Shown here in pieces: positions 47,241 through 59,130 of a stretch of DNA of 64,000 bases; position 1 is the stretch's first letter, and each line of letters begins with the position of its first letter. The notes under the pieces are model-generated. The model searched no databases, was not told where the DNA came from, and was given only the letters and a program-made list of their open reading frames with translations. Made by a program: the position numbers and the translations under genes. Source of the DNA: Gyromitra esculenta (lineage: Eukaryota > Ascomycota > Pezizomycetes > Pezizales > Discinaceae); the NCBI GenBank assembly GCA_038503075.1, contig JBCAML010000010.1, forward strand, positions 1,674,001-1,738,000, read 5' to 3'.

Positions 47241-49100
47241 ATGGCTACGTCTCCTACATCCGGAGATAGTGCTGATAGCCTAGAGGGTTATGATACCTCT
47301 TATTATCAGCAAATATATCACCATCCACTGATGGCAGAGGAACACGATGGACGCCGGGGTGTCCCTTGGCCTAGCAGGACATCGTCAAGTTTAACGGAGC
47401 GGAGTGTTTCGACACTCAGAGGCCGCTCAGTAGATGAAAACGACAACGAACATGAGTACGGCAGCGAATACGAGTACGGCAGCGAAGGGGGGGAGGAGGA
47501 AGTAGGAGATGAAGAAACTGTTCTGCCTAGCGATGTTCTTGAGAGGCGGAGCGTTTCCCAACTTGAAATCGTCCGGGAATATATGGAGTGTATGGGCCTC
47601 GATTGCATCGCTGCTACCCTCTCCCCTCGCCACGACCCAGAAAATCCTGGACTACCACCTCTCATCATCAATTTCCACATATTGACTGTACCAATAGCAC
47701 AGAGCACTTCAGATAGGGCCATCTCCTTACTCCGGAGAATCCCATTCAGTCAGTTAAGCGAGGGTGACGACGTTTGCTCTATTTGCTTGGACAGCTACAT
47801 CTCTCACGACTTTGTTATTCCACATGAGCCCGATGTTATCCATAATGGATATACCTCAATTCTCGAATTACCTTGTGGACATACCTTTGGATCAATCTGT
47901 ATTAACAAATGGCTGGAAACTGAACACACTTGCCCGAGCTGCCGGAGCAAACTTGAGACTAGCGCAACGGATGTGTATCGTAGCCTGGTCGATCTGAACA
48001 TCACAACCTCTCCAGTGTACATCCCACTTTCTGCTATCCGTTGCATGATTACCTTGTCCCAAAATCAGCTGTCAGGGGATGATCACGTTCTGATAACAAT
48101 TCTCGCTCAAGAATCCGAGCTACATAACGAGGATGACCGGCAGCTTCTCAATGCACCTTCGCCGGCCATCGCCTGGAGCAGCCTAATCGATGACGAAGAA
48201 GATCAGGAAGAGAACTACCGTGAACTAGGAGGGTATCGATTCGACGGCGATCCGGAGGCATTATATACCCTCCCTAAAGAGACTGAAGGATATATCAGCC
48301 AGTACGGCGAGGATCCAGAGTATTCGTACGAAGGATCGAGCACAGATGAATCCTCAGGACACCAAGGATCCCCATCAAACTCGGAATACTCGGACGATGA
48401 GCCCGATAGCTGGAATCCTTTTGCAGAGATTCCTATGAGTGGTCGATACACAACGAAATGCAATAATATCTCCGAATGCGGTCATGCAAACTTCAGCGCT
48501 CTCCGGGCCACATTCACCACCGATGAGTCTGTTGAGGATGACGGAAATAGCCCCCCGAACTTGTGTCTTGAGGAACTCGACGCACTCCGTCTCTTAAAGT
48601 CTCCTTTGTGCGAAGATCCATGGGCATATGCTTCGACAGATTACTTGGCCGCGGAGAACGAGCACTCTGTTCTTGGCTGGGACAAACCCGATCACCAAAA
48701 CGAATTCAATGATTACTGGCCACAGGCAGACTTTGTTGCAGCTCCACGTAATTTGGTTGATCATTGGGAAGTCGGAGAAGGACAATTTGACTATGCCGAC
48801 GAAGCTTGCGACGGGGAAACTATCGAGGACGAAATCTCCAGTTATGGCCACGCTACCAAGCATAGCTTCAATTTTCGCGATTACAATCCCACTACTTATA
48901 ATTACCGCAGCGGCTATCACTCAGTGGAATCTAGCGACGTTGCTTGTGAAGCTGACGTCGATGATGAAGAATACCTGACTGATTTTGACATCGATGGTTT
49001 TAATCTCAACAATGCTCCGAGAAAGCAACACAACAGTAACTTGAAAGCAATGCAAATACTCGGCCTCAAAAACATTCCTGGCGATTTTGCACCACGTTAA
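47241..49100 (+). CDS. RING-finger protein, probable E3 ubiquitin ligase
   Basis: 619 aa, single exon, ATG in context AGGAATGGC. The N-terminus is acidic with a short repeat (EHEYGSEYEYGSEGGEEE). A RING domain spans about residues 177-241: CSIC, then a 27-residue insert, LPCGHTFGSICINKWL and CPSC. The sixth residue of the CGHTFG motif is Gly where His or Cys usually binds zinc; fungal RING proteins with CGHxFGxxCI are common, so this alone does not mean loss of function. The remaining 380 residues are acidic and low-complexity (repeated EDP/SSTDES segments) with no known domain. A role in ubiquitin transfer follows from the RING; the substrate is unknown. The upstream region has a CT tract, three tandem repeats and an X-box. 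Confidence 0.85.
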   Translation: MATSPTSGDSADSLEGYDTSYYQQIYHHPLMAEEHDGRRGVPWPSRTSSSLTERSVSTLRGRSVDENDNEHEYGSEYEYGSEGGEEEVGDEETVLPSDVLERRSVSQLEIVREYMECMGLDCIAATLSPRHDPENPGLPPLIINFHILTVPIAQSTSDRAISLLRRIPFSQLSEGDDVCSICLDSYISHDFVIPHEPDVIHNGYTSILELPCGHTFGSICINKWLETEHTCPSCRSKLETSATDVYRSLVDLNITTSPVYIPLSAIRCMITLSQNQLSGDDHVLITILAQESELHNEDDRQLLNAPSPAIAWSSLIDDEEDQEENYRELGGYRFDGDPEALYTLPKETEGYISQYGEDPEYSYEGSSTDESSGHQGSPSNSEYSDDEPDSWNPFAEIPMSGRYTTKCNNISECGHANFSALRATFTTDESVEDDGNSPPNLCLEELDALRLLKSPLCEDPWAYASTDYLAAENEHSVLGWDKPDHQNEFNDYWPQADFVAAPRNLVDHWEVGEGQFDYADEACDGETIEDEISSYGHATKHSFNFRDYNPTTYNYRSGYHSVESSDVACEADVDDEEYLTDFDIDGFNLNNAPRKQHNSNLKAMQILGLKNIPGDFAPR

Positions 49101-51222
49101 AAAAAACCCTACAAACACCATATCTGGCCCACCCGGATTCAGGTAAGGATGGGTGTGAGTATAGTGGGTGAAATTCGATTGGGGTTGCTCTCATTTTGGA
49201 GAAGAGCAGCATTAGTAGTGGCAGTGATGTGTTTCTGTTCGGGTAAGGAAGCTCAGTTTGAGCACGCGAATTTTGGAAATCGGTGTTATTCGAACAGTTT
49301 TTTATTTAGGTAGAGGATTGGGCAGGATTTACGATTACTGATATTATTCGTCGTAATACTTTGTATGTTCTTTGGTATGCTTTTTTAAGTGTATTGCCCA
49401 ACGGTTTCTCGGAATTTTAATGTACTGAGTTTTACTATCTGTAATTTAATTACATCACGCGTTTAAAACATTGGGAAATAGTTCTTGTGAAACTAGCGAT
49501 GATGACAAACAACATCGGTACTCCAATTTAAGAATTGGCTGATGGTCAGCTCACTCACTTGTCGATTAGCTCGAGATAGCAAGGTCCCTGGTTAGTCTAA
49601 TGCACTGTCTACATTAAGGGCATTAGCTAGACTAATCTTTCACCGCCTTAGCAGTGCCTTTGGTGAATAGGAGGTATAGACTTACAAAACGATATATATA
49701 CATCGTTAGTAAAGAATATATCATCAAATAGAAACGGATGCTTGAAAATTAGAGGATGGAGAGCCAAAAGGTTACTATCCACCGGAAAAGCCGAGTGATA
49801 CGTTATGTGATAAATAGCTCGTTTCCCCCTCGCTAAAAAGTTCAGTCATACTATCCAGCACTTTTTCTCGAAGGCTAGAAGTACAACATATGCGTACTTA
49901 TTTGAAGCAGGATAAGTTCTTAGTCTTTAGATTCAGGCCTGTTTGCGAGAACACCCCTCATTCGGGTGAACAGGGGAGAACCTTTCAACGACATAAGAAA
50001 TGCTTAGGTCTTGAGCGGTGACTATCCCTAAATACCGCCGATTGCTTTCCAAGTAATAGAGTACTCGCCGGTCACTGTGATTCACTTCCCATCACGGTTT
50101 TCTGTATTTTATATTCGATATCTCCGTTTAAGAAAAAGTGTGGTCGCAGAAAGATACGCAAAATCAACCATCCCTCTACACCAGCACCTATAGATCGAAT
50201 CGTTACCTTAGCTAATCCATCTTCTATTCGCTACAGATCTACACATCATTATCCTAATGAAAACTTCGTTTGAGCCTGTCCGAATAAGATAATAAATAAA
50301 TAAATTCGACCGAGACTAGATCTAAGATAGGGCTGCTGAAAGGGTTAGGGTTATCGTGATCCAGATTAGATCACAATCCCCACCCTCATCCACGAGCAAA
50401 CCATGCAACCTCTTCCCCGCATCTCCTCCCCCAGATCCGCAGGGTACATGATAAATCATCCCGAGGTTGGATAATTCCATCTTTTGGACAACATGTGGCC
50501 TTACACCCCTCCCAATCGAGCATATATTGCATTGTTAAGTTGAGTTAGCCTGCTGGAGATGCCTAGATACATGGTCATGAGGTGTAAGAGATTAGCTACG
50601 ACACATCTCCACGGCACCAACATATACAATGTCGACATCAGTCCCACTCCAAATAGGCTTATCCGGCAATTCCAACCTTTATAGGTTCTCTATGCACTCT
50701 GAATTCCGTTATCATTTGTTAACTGATTAATTGGGATCCTTTATAACAGATTCGCATCCATCAATAACTACAGTCCCCCTGCTGGCATCTAGTAAAAAGA
50801 CCACTTACTTTTCACCACTATTGCTTATAGGGTACCTGCTTCAACAAAGTTTGTGGACGAATTAAGCTCAGTTCTTATCTTAAACCGTCAGGTGACGTCC
50901 CGATCATTGGTGGGTGAAATAAGCTTCTGTACGACGCATATCCACCCACAAGCACTCATCTTGTTTCACCCCTTTGCAGTTCAAGAATCCAGTAAATCAC
51001 AGTAACGAGAAACTTGTGACCCTTGAAACACACTCACGAAAATGAGAAATCTAGTTCTCTTCATTACCGGTTAAATCACCGAGGAACAATCGTCCAACCC
51101 TTAAATAAAATACAAATACCATCCGCGCCATACGCCTTAAGAACTTCGGGAGAAAATCCGCTCTTTAATTAGAAATATGAACAGAATAGAAAAAAAACAG
51201 TTTGACCAATGAGGTTCTGGAT
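49101..51222. other. Intergenic, no gene seen
   Basis: Frames are short and no repeat or RNA gene was recognised. It begins with the presumed 3' UTR of the RING gene and ends with the presumed 3' UTR of the minus-strand exon at 51223. Confidence 0.5.
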
Positions 51223-51574
51223 CTAATAAGCGACAAGCTTCGAGTTGGTTTTGCCTCTCTCTCTGCCAAGCTGCTGCACGGTTTCCGCTCTCTGCGATAT
51301 TGCCATCTGATCTTCATTTGTGTTACTGTTTTCTTGCAGTAATCGAAGCTGATTTTGATGATATCGTTCTTCCAGAGTTACTGGTGTTGTTGACGATAGA
51401 AACGAAGATGCAGCGTAGGTCGGTACATATGGTGTTTGTATAGCTTGTTTCTCGGCAAGAAGCGGAGAGGTTACACCTACGGTGCGACTTGATGAAAGGA
51501 AGCGAGAAAGGTGCAATCCCCGATGTTTTAGACTGAATCCAGAGTAGTAAGAGGTGCACTCTCCCGTTCTCTGT
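51223..51574 (-). CDS. Partial gene: probable last exon, unknown function
   Basis: On the minus strand an intron end (GACTAAC branch-like word, then TCCTTCACAG) precedes an open stretch of about 116 codons ending at 51223. It starts RTGECTSYYSGF and continues to a hydrophilic, Gln/Asn-rich helix (EERYHQNQLRLLQENSNTNE) and ends KTNSKLVAY. There is no ATG at its head, so upstream exons are needed; frames at 51600-52060 (minus) could supply them, but I cannot place donor sites with confidence. No known domain. Confidence 0.4.
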
Positions 51575-51594
51575 GAAGGAGTTAGTCAGGTATT

Positions 51595-52976
51595 TTGAAT
51601 GCGATGAGTTTGGGTTGGAAAGCAGTAGGCCACCTTAGTTCGAGAAATCATGTTCTATTGTCGTCTGCTGTGTGGTTTATGGCTGGGGCTTTGGAGCTCA
51701 AGTATATTAATGGTTCGATTTTTTCCCTTGGTGGCTATAGAAACAACAACGGCACTCTCGAATACTCGGAAAGAGAATATGATCTATAAACTGCAGAAAA
51801 GAGGGGAAGGGTAAGTCTTTAAGTCCTTCACGACAGGGTATTGTATGTATAACATATCTTGGATGGATATGTAACCAAGCCCGACTTCCTTCCTCACCAC
51901 CACAATAAAAACCGTCTTACCTGTACCATACAGCTGACCAGTTTCAAGGATATACCCCACTCCACCAGCGATGCGGGGCACCAGGCAAAGGAAAAAAAAT
52001 GCTTCCAAGTGATGAGGCGCTTTTTCGGCGTCACCTATTGGTGGTTTACTTGAGTTCACCCTTTAACTACCCTCGGTCTACTTCTAGCGAAATTTGCGGA
52101 ATCTCAATCCGGACCCTAAGCGGAGTCTCGCTGAGAGCGGAACGGAACGGAAAAACGCCGCATCTGAGATTGCGCCGCAACAGGCTTAGATAGCACTCCA
52201 AGAGCAGCATATGACGTACAAACAGCTCCACTAGATATAGAATTCTTCCGAATACCACAGACGCCTTTGAAAATATCGCTGCAACTAAATTTCATGTGCC
52301 ATGAATTGAATATTGGTATTGGCACTTTGGGCCGCGTATCCGTATAGAGAACAAACAAACGAGTTTTTTCATATTTCTCCGACTGTCTCTGCAGCCATCT
52401 AAGGTGTAGCTTGGAGTGGATACTCGCTCGGCCTAGTATCCGGGCTCACTGCCCAGCGCCGCTGACGGCTTTAATTATATTTGAAATCTAGTCGACTGTA
52501 ATAGGACACGATATCCGAGTGTGATGGGACTTTTGGTGGTTCATATACAATATTCCAAGCCGTGTTTCCCGCGCCTTGTACGATAAAATTTGCAATAACT
52601 CCCCTTGTAGTTTTATGTGCAGCCGATGGCGATACAAGGGGGGTCAAACTCTGTACTTTGATAGCTATTGAAAGGCCACCGGAATGAAGGCACAAGATAG
52701 CTAACGATTTCCAGATCTATCATTGGCTTTACGATGGCCTCAGAAGGACGTTCCGTGTAGAACATATTTCCCGCTTGTGAGATCAGAAGGGTATCCTCCT
52801 GCAAGATAATGTTTGCATGAGATAATACATACCCGCGGGGACAAGGCAGAAAACGGTCCATGATATTGCTTCATAAAATCTCAAAATGTGGATCCCAAAC
52901 TTAAAACAAAAATATTACGGTCGATGTTCTCGAAGCACCATGGGCATGCTGACAGAAGTGATAACGTGGCGGAAAC
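51595..52976. other. Intergenic or undetected upstream exons
   Basis: Several short overlapping frames on both strands, none decisive. The minus-strand segment 51600-51800 contains an open run (ATKGKNRTINILELQS) that could be an exon of the gene ending at 51223. Confidence 0.3.
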
Positions 52977-53252
52977 ATGGCATTGCACATGGTCTTTAGA
53001 AGACTACGTACCCATGCCACCTATGAACCAAACACTAAATCGGGCGAAGCCCTAGTTGGAATGTATCCACTGCAAGGGAGTCGGCTACGATATGGTTTCG
53101 GGTGGCTTGCGGATCCGGCTTTTTGGGAATTCCCAAGATTATGGTTCCTTTGTTTGTTTTCTGTATTGGTTTCTAGCTTGCTGATCTTAAGGTTACTGGG
53201 CATACGGCCGAAACATGCGAATGGGGCTAACGGATCTTTTTCACTATTCTGA
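52977..53252 (+). CDS. Possible small single-pass membrane protein
   Basis: 91 codons from an ATG in very good context (GGAAACATGGC). The C-terminal half has one clear hydrophobic segment (LWFLCLFSVLVSSLLILRLL) followed by basic residues. The N-terminal half shows no domain. The competing minus-strand frame is Pro/Ser-rich and less convincing. The call rests only on start context and the membrane segment. Confidence 0.25.
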   Translation: MALHMVFRRLRTHATYEPNTKSGEALVGMYPLQGSRLRYGFGWLADPAFWEFPRLWFLCLFSVLVSSLLILRLLGIRPKHANGANGSFSLF

Positions 53253-55924
53253 TCGGTCCGCGCCATGTGGGGATCTACGCAATCAGATTAACATGTGCGA
53301 AGCCAGATGTTAAATCTAATACAGCGGAAGAGATAGTCAAAGGTTAAGACTATCTCGGTACGTTTGCGGCCCAAGAGAATTTATAACGAGAAATTTGAGT
53401 GATGACAGCATAGCCGCTGACGGTTTGGAACAGCTTCATTCAGATAAGCTATCTCTTAAGTGCGTTGCTATGGAAGTCGCACTAGAACCCTCTCTAAAGA
53501 CATTAGTGTACTAGCATTTAACCATCACAGTTAGCTATCGATATCTAACTGTAGGTCTTATGCACTAATCTGAACAAAATGGACTACGATTACATATGAT
53601 CTGATTGTACAGACTTTATGGATTCAATTCCGGTTTATGTCAGTATTGAATACTCGTGAATACAGTGTCGATTCTCCTCATTTTCGTTAAAAGTCGCCGA
53701 GGGTCCAACTCTAAGCCTGATTGCCATGAGGCCATTGAGAATCCACCTACCTATTAAACCTACAGCAAATGTTTTTAAAGCTTCAGCATCACAGAGTTAC
53801 TTCGGAGGTTACAATTTGTATAATCTCAAGCTTCCCCATGTATCTCTAGGAAAGTGATAATTGTCAATTATGCTCTCGGTACCAGCAAGCACCCGCCATG
53901 CGCAAGACGCATCTCCCCTCCCTCAAGGATGATATCTACAAAAACCTGATGTCTAGTTATTGGAGAACGGATAACACATGACACAGCGCCCCTGGTGATG
54001 CAGTGGAACAGCCCGTTTTCGTCCCGGCTGTTATCAGCTGAAAACCTCACCCCAAAACGAGAATCCAACTAACCGCCGCCGGCATAATTCGCATGCTGTA
54101 CGCATTGAAAGCGATAACCAACGACCGAAATCTCAATCGAGATGAGACTTCCCACCGAATCTCTCGATAAATACACCCTAAACCACAAGTGGAGAATGAT
54201 GAAATACCTCGATACTAGCAGTCACACATAACGAAGTCATCATCATATCATGTAGGACATAAGCTGGACAATGGGCTACATTCTCGTAACCAGATATTGG
54301 GGAAATCCCTATCTACCGGAGACAGATCCGGAGATTTTTGGATGTTTAGTTACCGGTTCCACTACATCTGCTAGAATTTTTTTATCAATCTTAAGACGCC
54401 TCTATTGGGGTTTCGAGAACTCAAGTCGGCAGTATAAAATGAAAGAACCGACCGTGTCGCACGGGTACGCCCCGATAAGTGGTGGACGATGACCTGTCAT
54501 TCCTCAATTAAAATGCTCAAAACCACATTCATGCTACAATATTGGTCTTTGCGGCATGGGCTCACTATAAGGTGTCCTCCGCTTCCTTTCATTTAATAGA
54601 GATGTGATAAGTTTTGGGGGTGGAAAGTGAAGAATTGCTTAATCCATTGATCCATTGAACCGACTACGCAGGCGTATATCTACATATACACTACATATGC
54701 CTAGCACCGCCAGCTGCCCTCCCTTCCCCAACACTAAAGACACGGAGCGAGGATAAGACAGTTGAGCTGGGGGACTACCTTTCAGAAAATATGGAGTAAG
54801 AACTTACTGGCTTGGGAGAAGAAACCGAACGTCCAGAATTGCGTAAAAGCATGTCAAGGAAGAGAAGATGTAGGTGAAGTGGGTTATGTTTTTGTCTTTT
54901 GTGTTTTAAAGTTTGGAGAGGAGTGAGAAAGTGATTTAAGAGAGAAACGAACACGTGACCTTGTGAGTAAAATAGTCTTTATAGTGAAGTAGTTATACCA
55001 ATTGGCTGTGAGAGCTCAACTAGGATTATCTATCGGGGTATATCTTATCCCAACATGTTTTTCTTCTATGTGTTTAAAGGAGTGCTATCCGTGCCGAATG
55101 TGGTTGATGAAACAATAGGTATATAAAATACACGACTTTGGATATATATCTTTGAAATCTGACTAGGAGACATTCGCGAGTGAAATAATGTGACCAGAGA
55201 TTTATCCATCAAGCTTTTCAAACCCCAGATAGCTACTCCAGGAAACTAACGCCAGGCAGAAAGTCGATTGTAAGCAGTCGTCGCCACCTTTTCAACCTGC
55301 AATGACGACCACAGAAATCGTTTGCGCACCCGAAAGCACTACCACCATCAAGTAGGCTTTGAAATCGTCAAGAATTATTATTATTTTGAAACATTCAGTC
55401 CCTTTGCCGCTACAATACATATCTTTCGACATTCCCTGTCAGAGGAAGTTGCAATATTTGGTTGATCATATACGCGCCTTTAAGCGCTAGCATTCGCTTA
55501 GTCCTAACCAATCGCTTCCCTGCTCAACACGTTACTTTAAGACACCTACGACACCACCTATCGATCTAGAACACGACGATCCCACTAACTTGAGTTACGC
55601 AGCCACGAGAGGCTAGGTCTAGAATTTTGACTGACAACATCTTCGTCAACGATGCTTTGATCACGACACACTCTCAGACATAACTGTTGGACTGACAGCC
55701 GTGAGGCATGATTTAACCAATGTGCCTTACTCAATCGATGAGCAACCCGATCAACCTGCTGAGAATGCCAAAGTCACTGGATCACCTGAGACAACTACTT
55801 GTCTCCCAGGAAAAGAACCCGGAAACATGGGCGTGCGGCTTTGTATTCTAAGCAACCGTGCCCGATGCCATTAGCATTAAAGCCACACACCCCTGTTTCC
55901 GGGTTCGTTCTTGTCCTGGAAGAC
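53253..55924. other. Intergenic, no gene seen
   Basis: Only short frames; the 73-codon frame at 54271 has an ATG but no other support. No repeat was recognised. Confidence 0.45.
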
Positions 55925-56170
55925 AAGTACTACGGGTGCCAGGATAAGTCTGTCACCAGGTGGCGATGCAACCCTTCTCTTGAGGGCCTAAGCTTGCCTG
56001 AATTCCCAGACTTTACCAATTAACATAGACTGATACCTAGTGCATAGCATACTTCACTTATTAGAAGGCTTTATCAGGGCTCGCTGAGAGTTGTGGACTG
56101 AGGGGAAAGGTTGTTTTCTCTTACTCGCACCGCTGCCTGGTGACAGACTTATCCCGACACCCGTAATACT
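55925..56170. repeat. Inverted repeat pair with YYGC-coding arms, pair 2
   Basis: Arms at 55925-55970 and 56125-56170 match for about 40 of 46 nt when one is reverse-complemented, separated by 154 bp; most mismatches are transitions. The left arm on the plus strand reads KYYGCQDKSVTRWRC, within a 74-codon frame (55799-56023, GTG-type start). The right arm on the minus strand reads YYGCRDKSVTRQRCE then a stop. Related arms are at 38.5 kb. Confidence 0.55.
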
Positions 56171-57112
56171 ACTGCGTGTTTCACCAGCTCACAAGATAAA
56201 CAAACCGTAGAGCAATATGTATGACGCTCCTATTGGTCAAACTATCCACGCAGTATAAACACGCCTCATGGTAGTGGTAATCCGCATGCAGCATATAAAC
56301 AGCTGAAGAAACTGTTGCGATGTCAATTACCAAGGGGATCATGCAAATCTTGGAACCGGAGTGGCACAGTGACTCTGCCTTTCGTGGCCGAGTCACTCAA
56401 CCACTCAAAAACCGGGATCACAAAATTTTCAATGAAGATCATGCCTTCTTCTCATGCTTTCTGCAGCCAATTCTAGATCTGCTTCAATAATGCTACATGC
56501 TTGTTCATGCTTGGCCGAACAACTGGGCCCTAGAGCGAGTTCTAGATTCTGTTCATTAATCCGATCGTACTATGTTTTACAGCGACTCATAGTCGCATAC
56601 TTCGAGACTTGTTTCAAGTCCAGTGTAATAACTTCGTGCTGGAATCCTGAATAATTAAGATGCAAGAATAGATGGCTGGATGGACTAGATGTACAACCAG
56701 TTCTGTAGCTCTGGTTAAAAGATAGAAATAAATCGAATCATAGCCGCCGTCGGCTATACTATATTAACCTCTCTCTAAAAGAACAACGGCTAAGGTAGAA
56801 TTTTCAAACAAGGAATTGGAGGAAGATGCTAATAGCGATAACTTTGTAAAAGTTTTGCGTCTCGTTAGTTCGATAGAGAAGTTTCTTAAATTTCTTTCCT
56901 CTAGCAGAGTAAACCGAAACCCGTCTTTCAAGTTAGATTACTTTCCACTTTCCACCTCCGCAGCCTAGCGCTATTCTTCTTTCGACAAGTTAAAACTAGT
57001 TTCTAGTGTCTGAGCGGCCGAATGCACTGATCGCGATAATCTGCGCCTTTTGACCCGGCGTTTTGTGATGGATTTGTCCCAACACTGCCGGGTCAATGGA
57101 CATTCATTCTTA

Positions 57113-57592
57113 TATGGTGCAAGTCATCTTAGATGTGGACCAATAAAATTGGCATGTGGAACGCCTTTGTCTTACCAAGTATGCCAAGTTTTAATCCATG
57201 TATGCCAAACCCTAGGCTGCTTTTCTTCAGAACTCTTCAACCTGAATATGTTTACCACCAGTGTTCCTCAAGATATATCCTCGCGAATTTACAATTCCTA
57301 TCATTGTAAGTACTTAATTTAACCACTAAATGTAAAATTTAATAATAATATCCCTTGCGTATATATGATCATGATCAGGGTAGCTGTCAGAACGTTCCAC
57401 TTTCCCATTTTCACAGCCAAAAATAGGGTTTTATTCCACAGCAACCACTGGCTCCAGCACCTTGTAAAAACTTGAAGTTTCTTATTTATATAATATCAGA
57501 ATTCTGAAGTTTTTTTGAGTGGATTAGCTGGCTGTGGGTGTTGGAATAACGGCCTAAAATCGAGGTACACACTTAAGCAGACGTGCACCATA
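57113..57592. mobile_element. 480-bp MITE, copy 2
   Basis: Same length, orientation and TA-bounded TGGTGCA ends as 30717-31196, at roughly 90% identity by eye. It is non-coding; a short frame running into it from 57050 is accidental. Confidence 0.75.
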
Positions 57593-58028
57593 TTAGGGAA
57601 AATTATAGGGCCAATATATACGAATCAATTCCATGCGCATCCCAATTTAGAAGGCCTAGATTTGGCTTTCTAGAGCGCTAATATGAACATCGCTTTGTAC
57701 GCGCGAAAATCAGCTGAGGGGTATTCGAATCGGTGAAAAATAAACTCGTAGGTCACAATCGAGTGATAGATTATGATATATAAGATGCTAGACAAGAATA
57801 TAACAATTAATATGGTTTCTCTAGGCTAGGAGAAAATAGCACTGTAAATATTACATATAATTTGTAAGATTTTTTAAATAGCTGAAGGCTTCTAGTACCG
57901 GAGGGCTGAAGTTGGTATATAAATCGATTCTGAAAATATACACAAAATATATATACAAAATTAATTGAGTACTACACTAGCCTAACAAATTATATAACTA
58001 TTTTATATTAAACTTGATCTTCAGCATT

Positions 58029-59130
58029 CTAGCGATCTAATCGACTCTTTCCAGAATTCGATCTTTGACTTCCATTCCCGCTTCTTTTTCCCGAATTAGA
58101 CATATAGCTCTCATTCGCACTCCCCTTGCCCGAACCCGGCCGCTGAAACCCCCCTCCGAGCCAACTTGCTATTGTTCTACCAGGGGGTAGCGGGCGGTAT
58201 TCTTCCGTAGTTTTACGTTGCGCTCTACCGGTGTCCCCAAGGACTGTCGAAGTATCATCATCGCCGTCGGTGCTCCAAATACTCTCTGTGTTTGTTCCCG
58301 TGCAAACCGGGAGGGTTTGTTGTTTAGCTGAACCTGGAACTGGTTTTCGAGCTGGCACTTCGTTCAATCCGACACCTCCAAAAAGCACTTTTGTCCCCGG
58401 ATGCATCGAGGAGGTGCGTTTTCCCAAAACATCGGAGAAATATGTATTATATGGGTTTTTCGATTGTCGCTCGAACGTGGCTGCTTTCCGGATAAAAGGT
58501 GTCATGTTCGGGATGCGACCAGGGTCCATTGATCGTTGCGGTATTGTTGGGTTTTGGAGGTGGTCCTGGGGGTTTGATATAAGCATTGGTGCTGGCGCAT
58601 ATGTACCCTCCTCCGGATGTTTTTCCCTAGTTGTTTCTGTCAGACGCTGGGCTTTATAGTGGGAGATAAAAAGTATACCTTTCTCGAGAATATCGCCTCC
58701 TTGCGATATGGCTGGCGAGCCAATATATCATGAGTACGAAAAGGGCAAAGCTACCCACGCAGCCAACCGTGATTAGCACGGTTGTGGTATCGCTGGATCT
58801 AGCCTGTGAGGGTTGCACCTCAGCTGTGGTAGTGGCTGAGGAGAGCGATTCCAGACAAGTAGTTGATGCGACGATTAGAGGAGTTGTCACGACTATTCTG
58901 GAAGGCTTCCGTGTTGTGGCTGGCTCACTTGAGATAGAGGTTGAAGTTGGGTTGAATATTAATGTTGGCGTTGGCGTTGGAACGTTAGTTGACTGGGTGG
59001 ATAGCAGGGTTGTTTGGCTACCTGCTATGGTAACTGTTTGGCTATTAGTCGAAGAAACGTAAGAGTTAAGTACGAAACTCACCACAAAACTCCGAACTAT
59101 CACCGTCAAGGCAATCCTGCCTGGCATCAA
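58029..59130 (-). CDS. Single-pass membrane protein with Ser/Thr-rich ectodomain (two exons)
   Basis: Proposed minus-strand join: 59130-58679 and 58626-58029, 349 aa; the 52-bp intron (GTATAC...CTGAC...CTAG) keeps frame. The N-terminus (MPGRIALTVIVRSFVVSFVL) is a likely signal peptide or anchor. Residues of about 28-115 are Ser/Thr/Pro-rich, expected to be O-mannosylated. Residues of about 117-140 (VLITVGCVGSFALFVLMIYW) are a membrane segment followed by HIARRRYSRER, a stop-transfer-like basic cluster. The cytoplasmic tail of about 200 aa is Pro/Gly/Ser-rich and ends in short SGK/SNSG repeats. This layout is that of fungal cell-wall stress sensors (Mid2/Wsc-like) and similar proteins, but there is no WSC or other named domain, so sensor function is inference. 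Confidence 0.7.
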
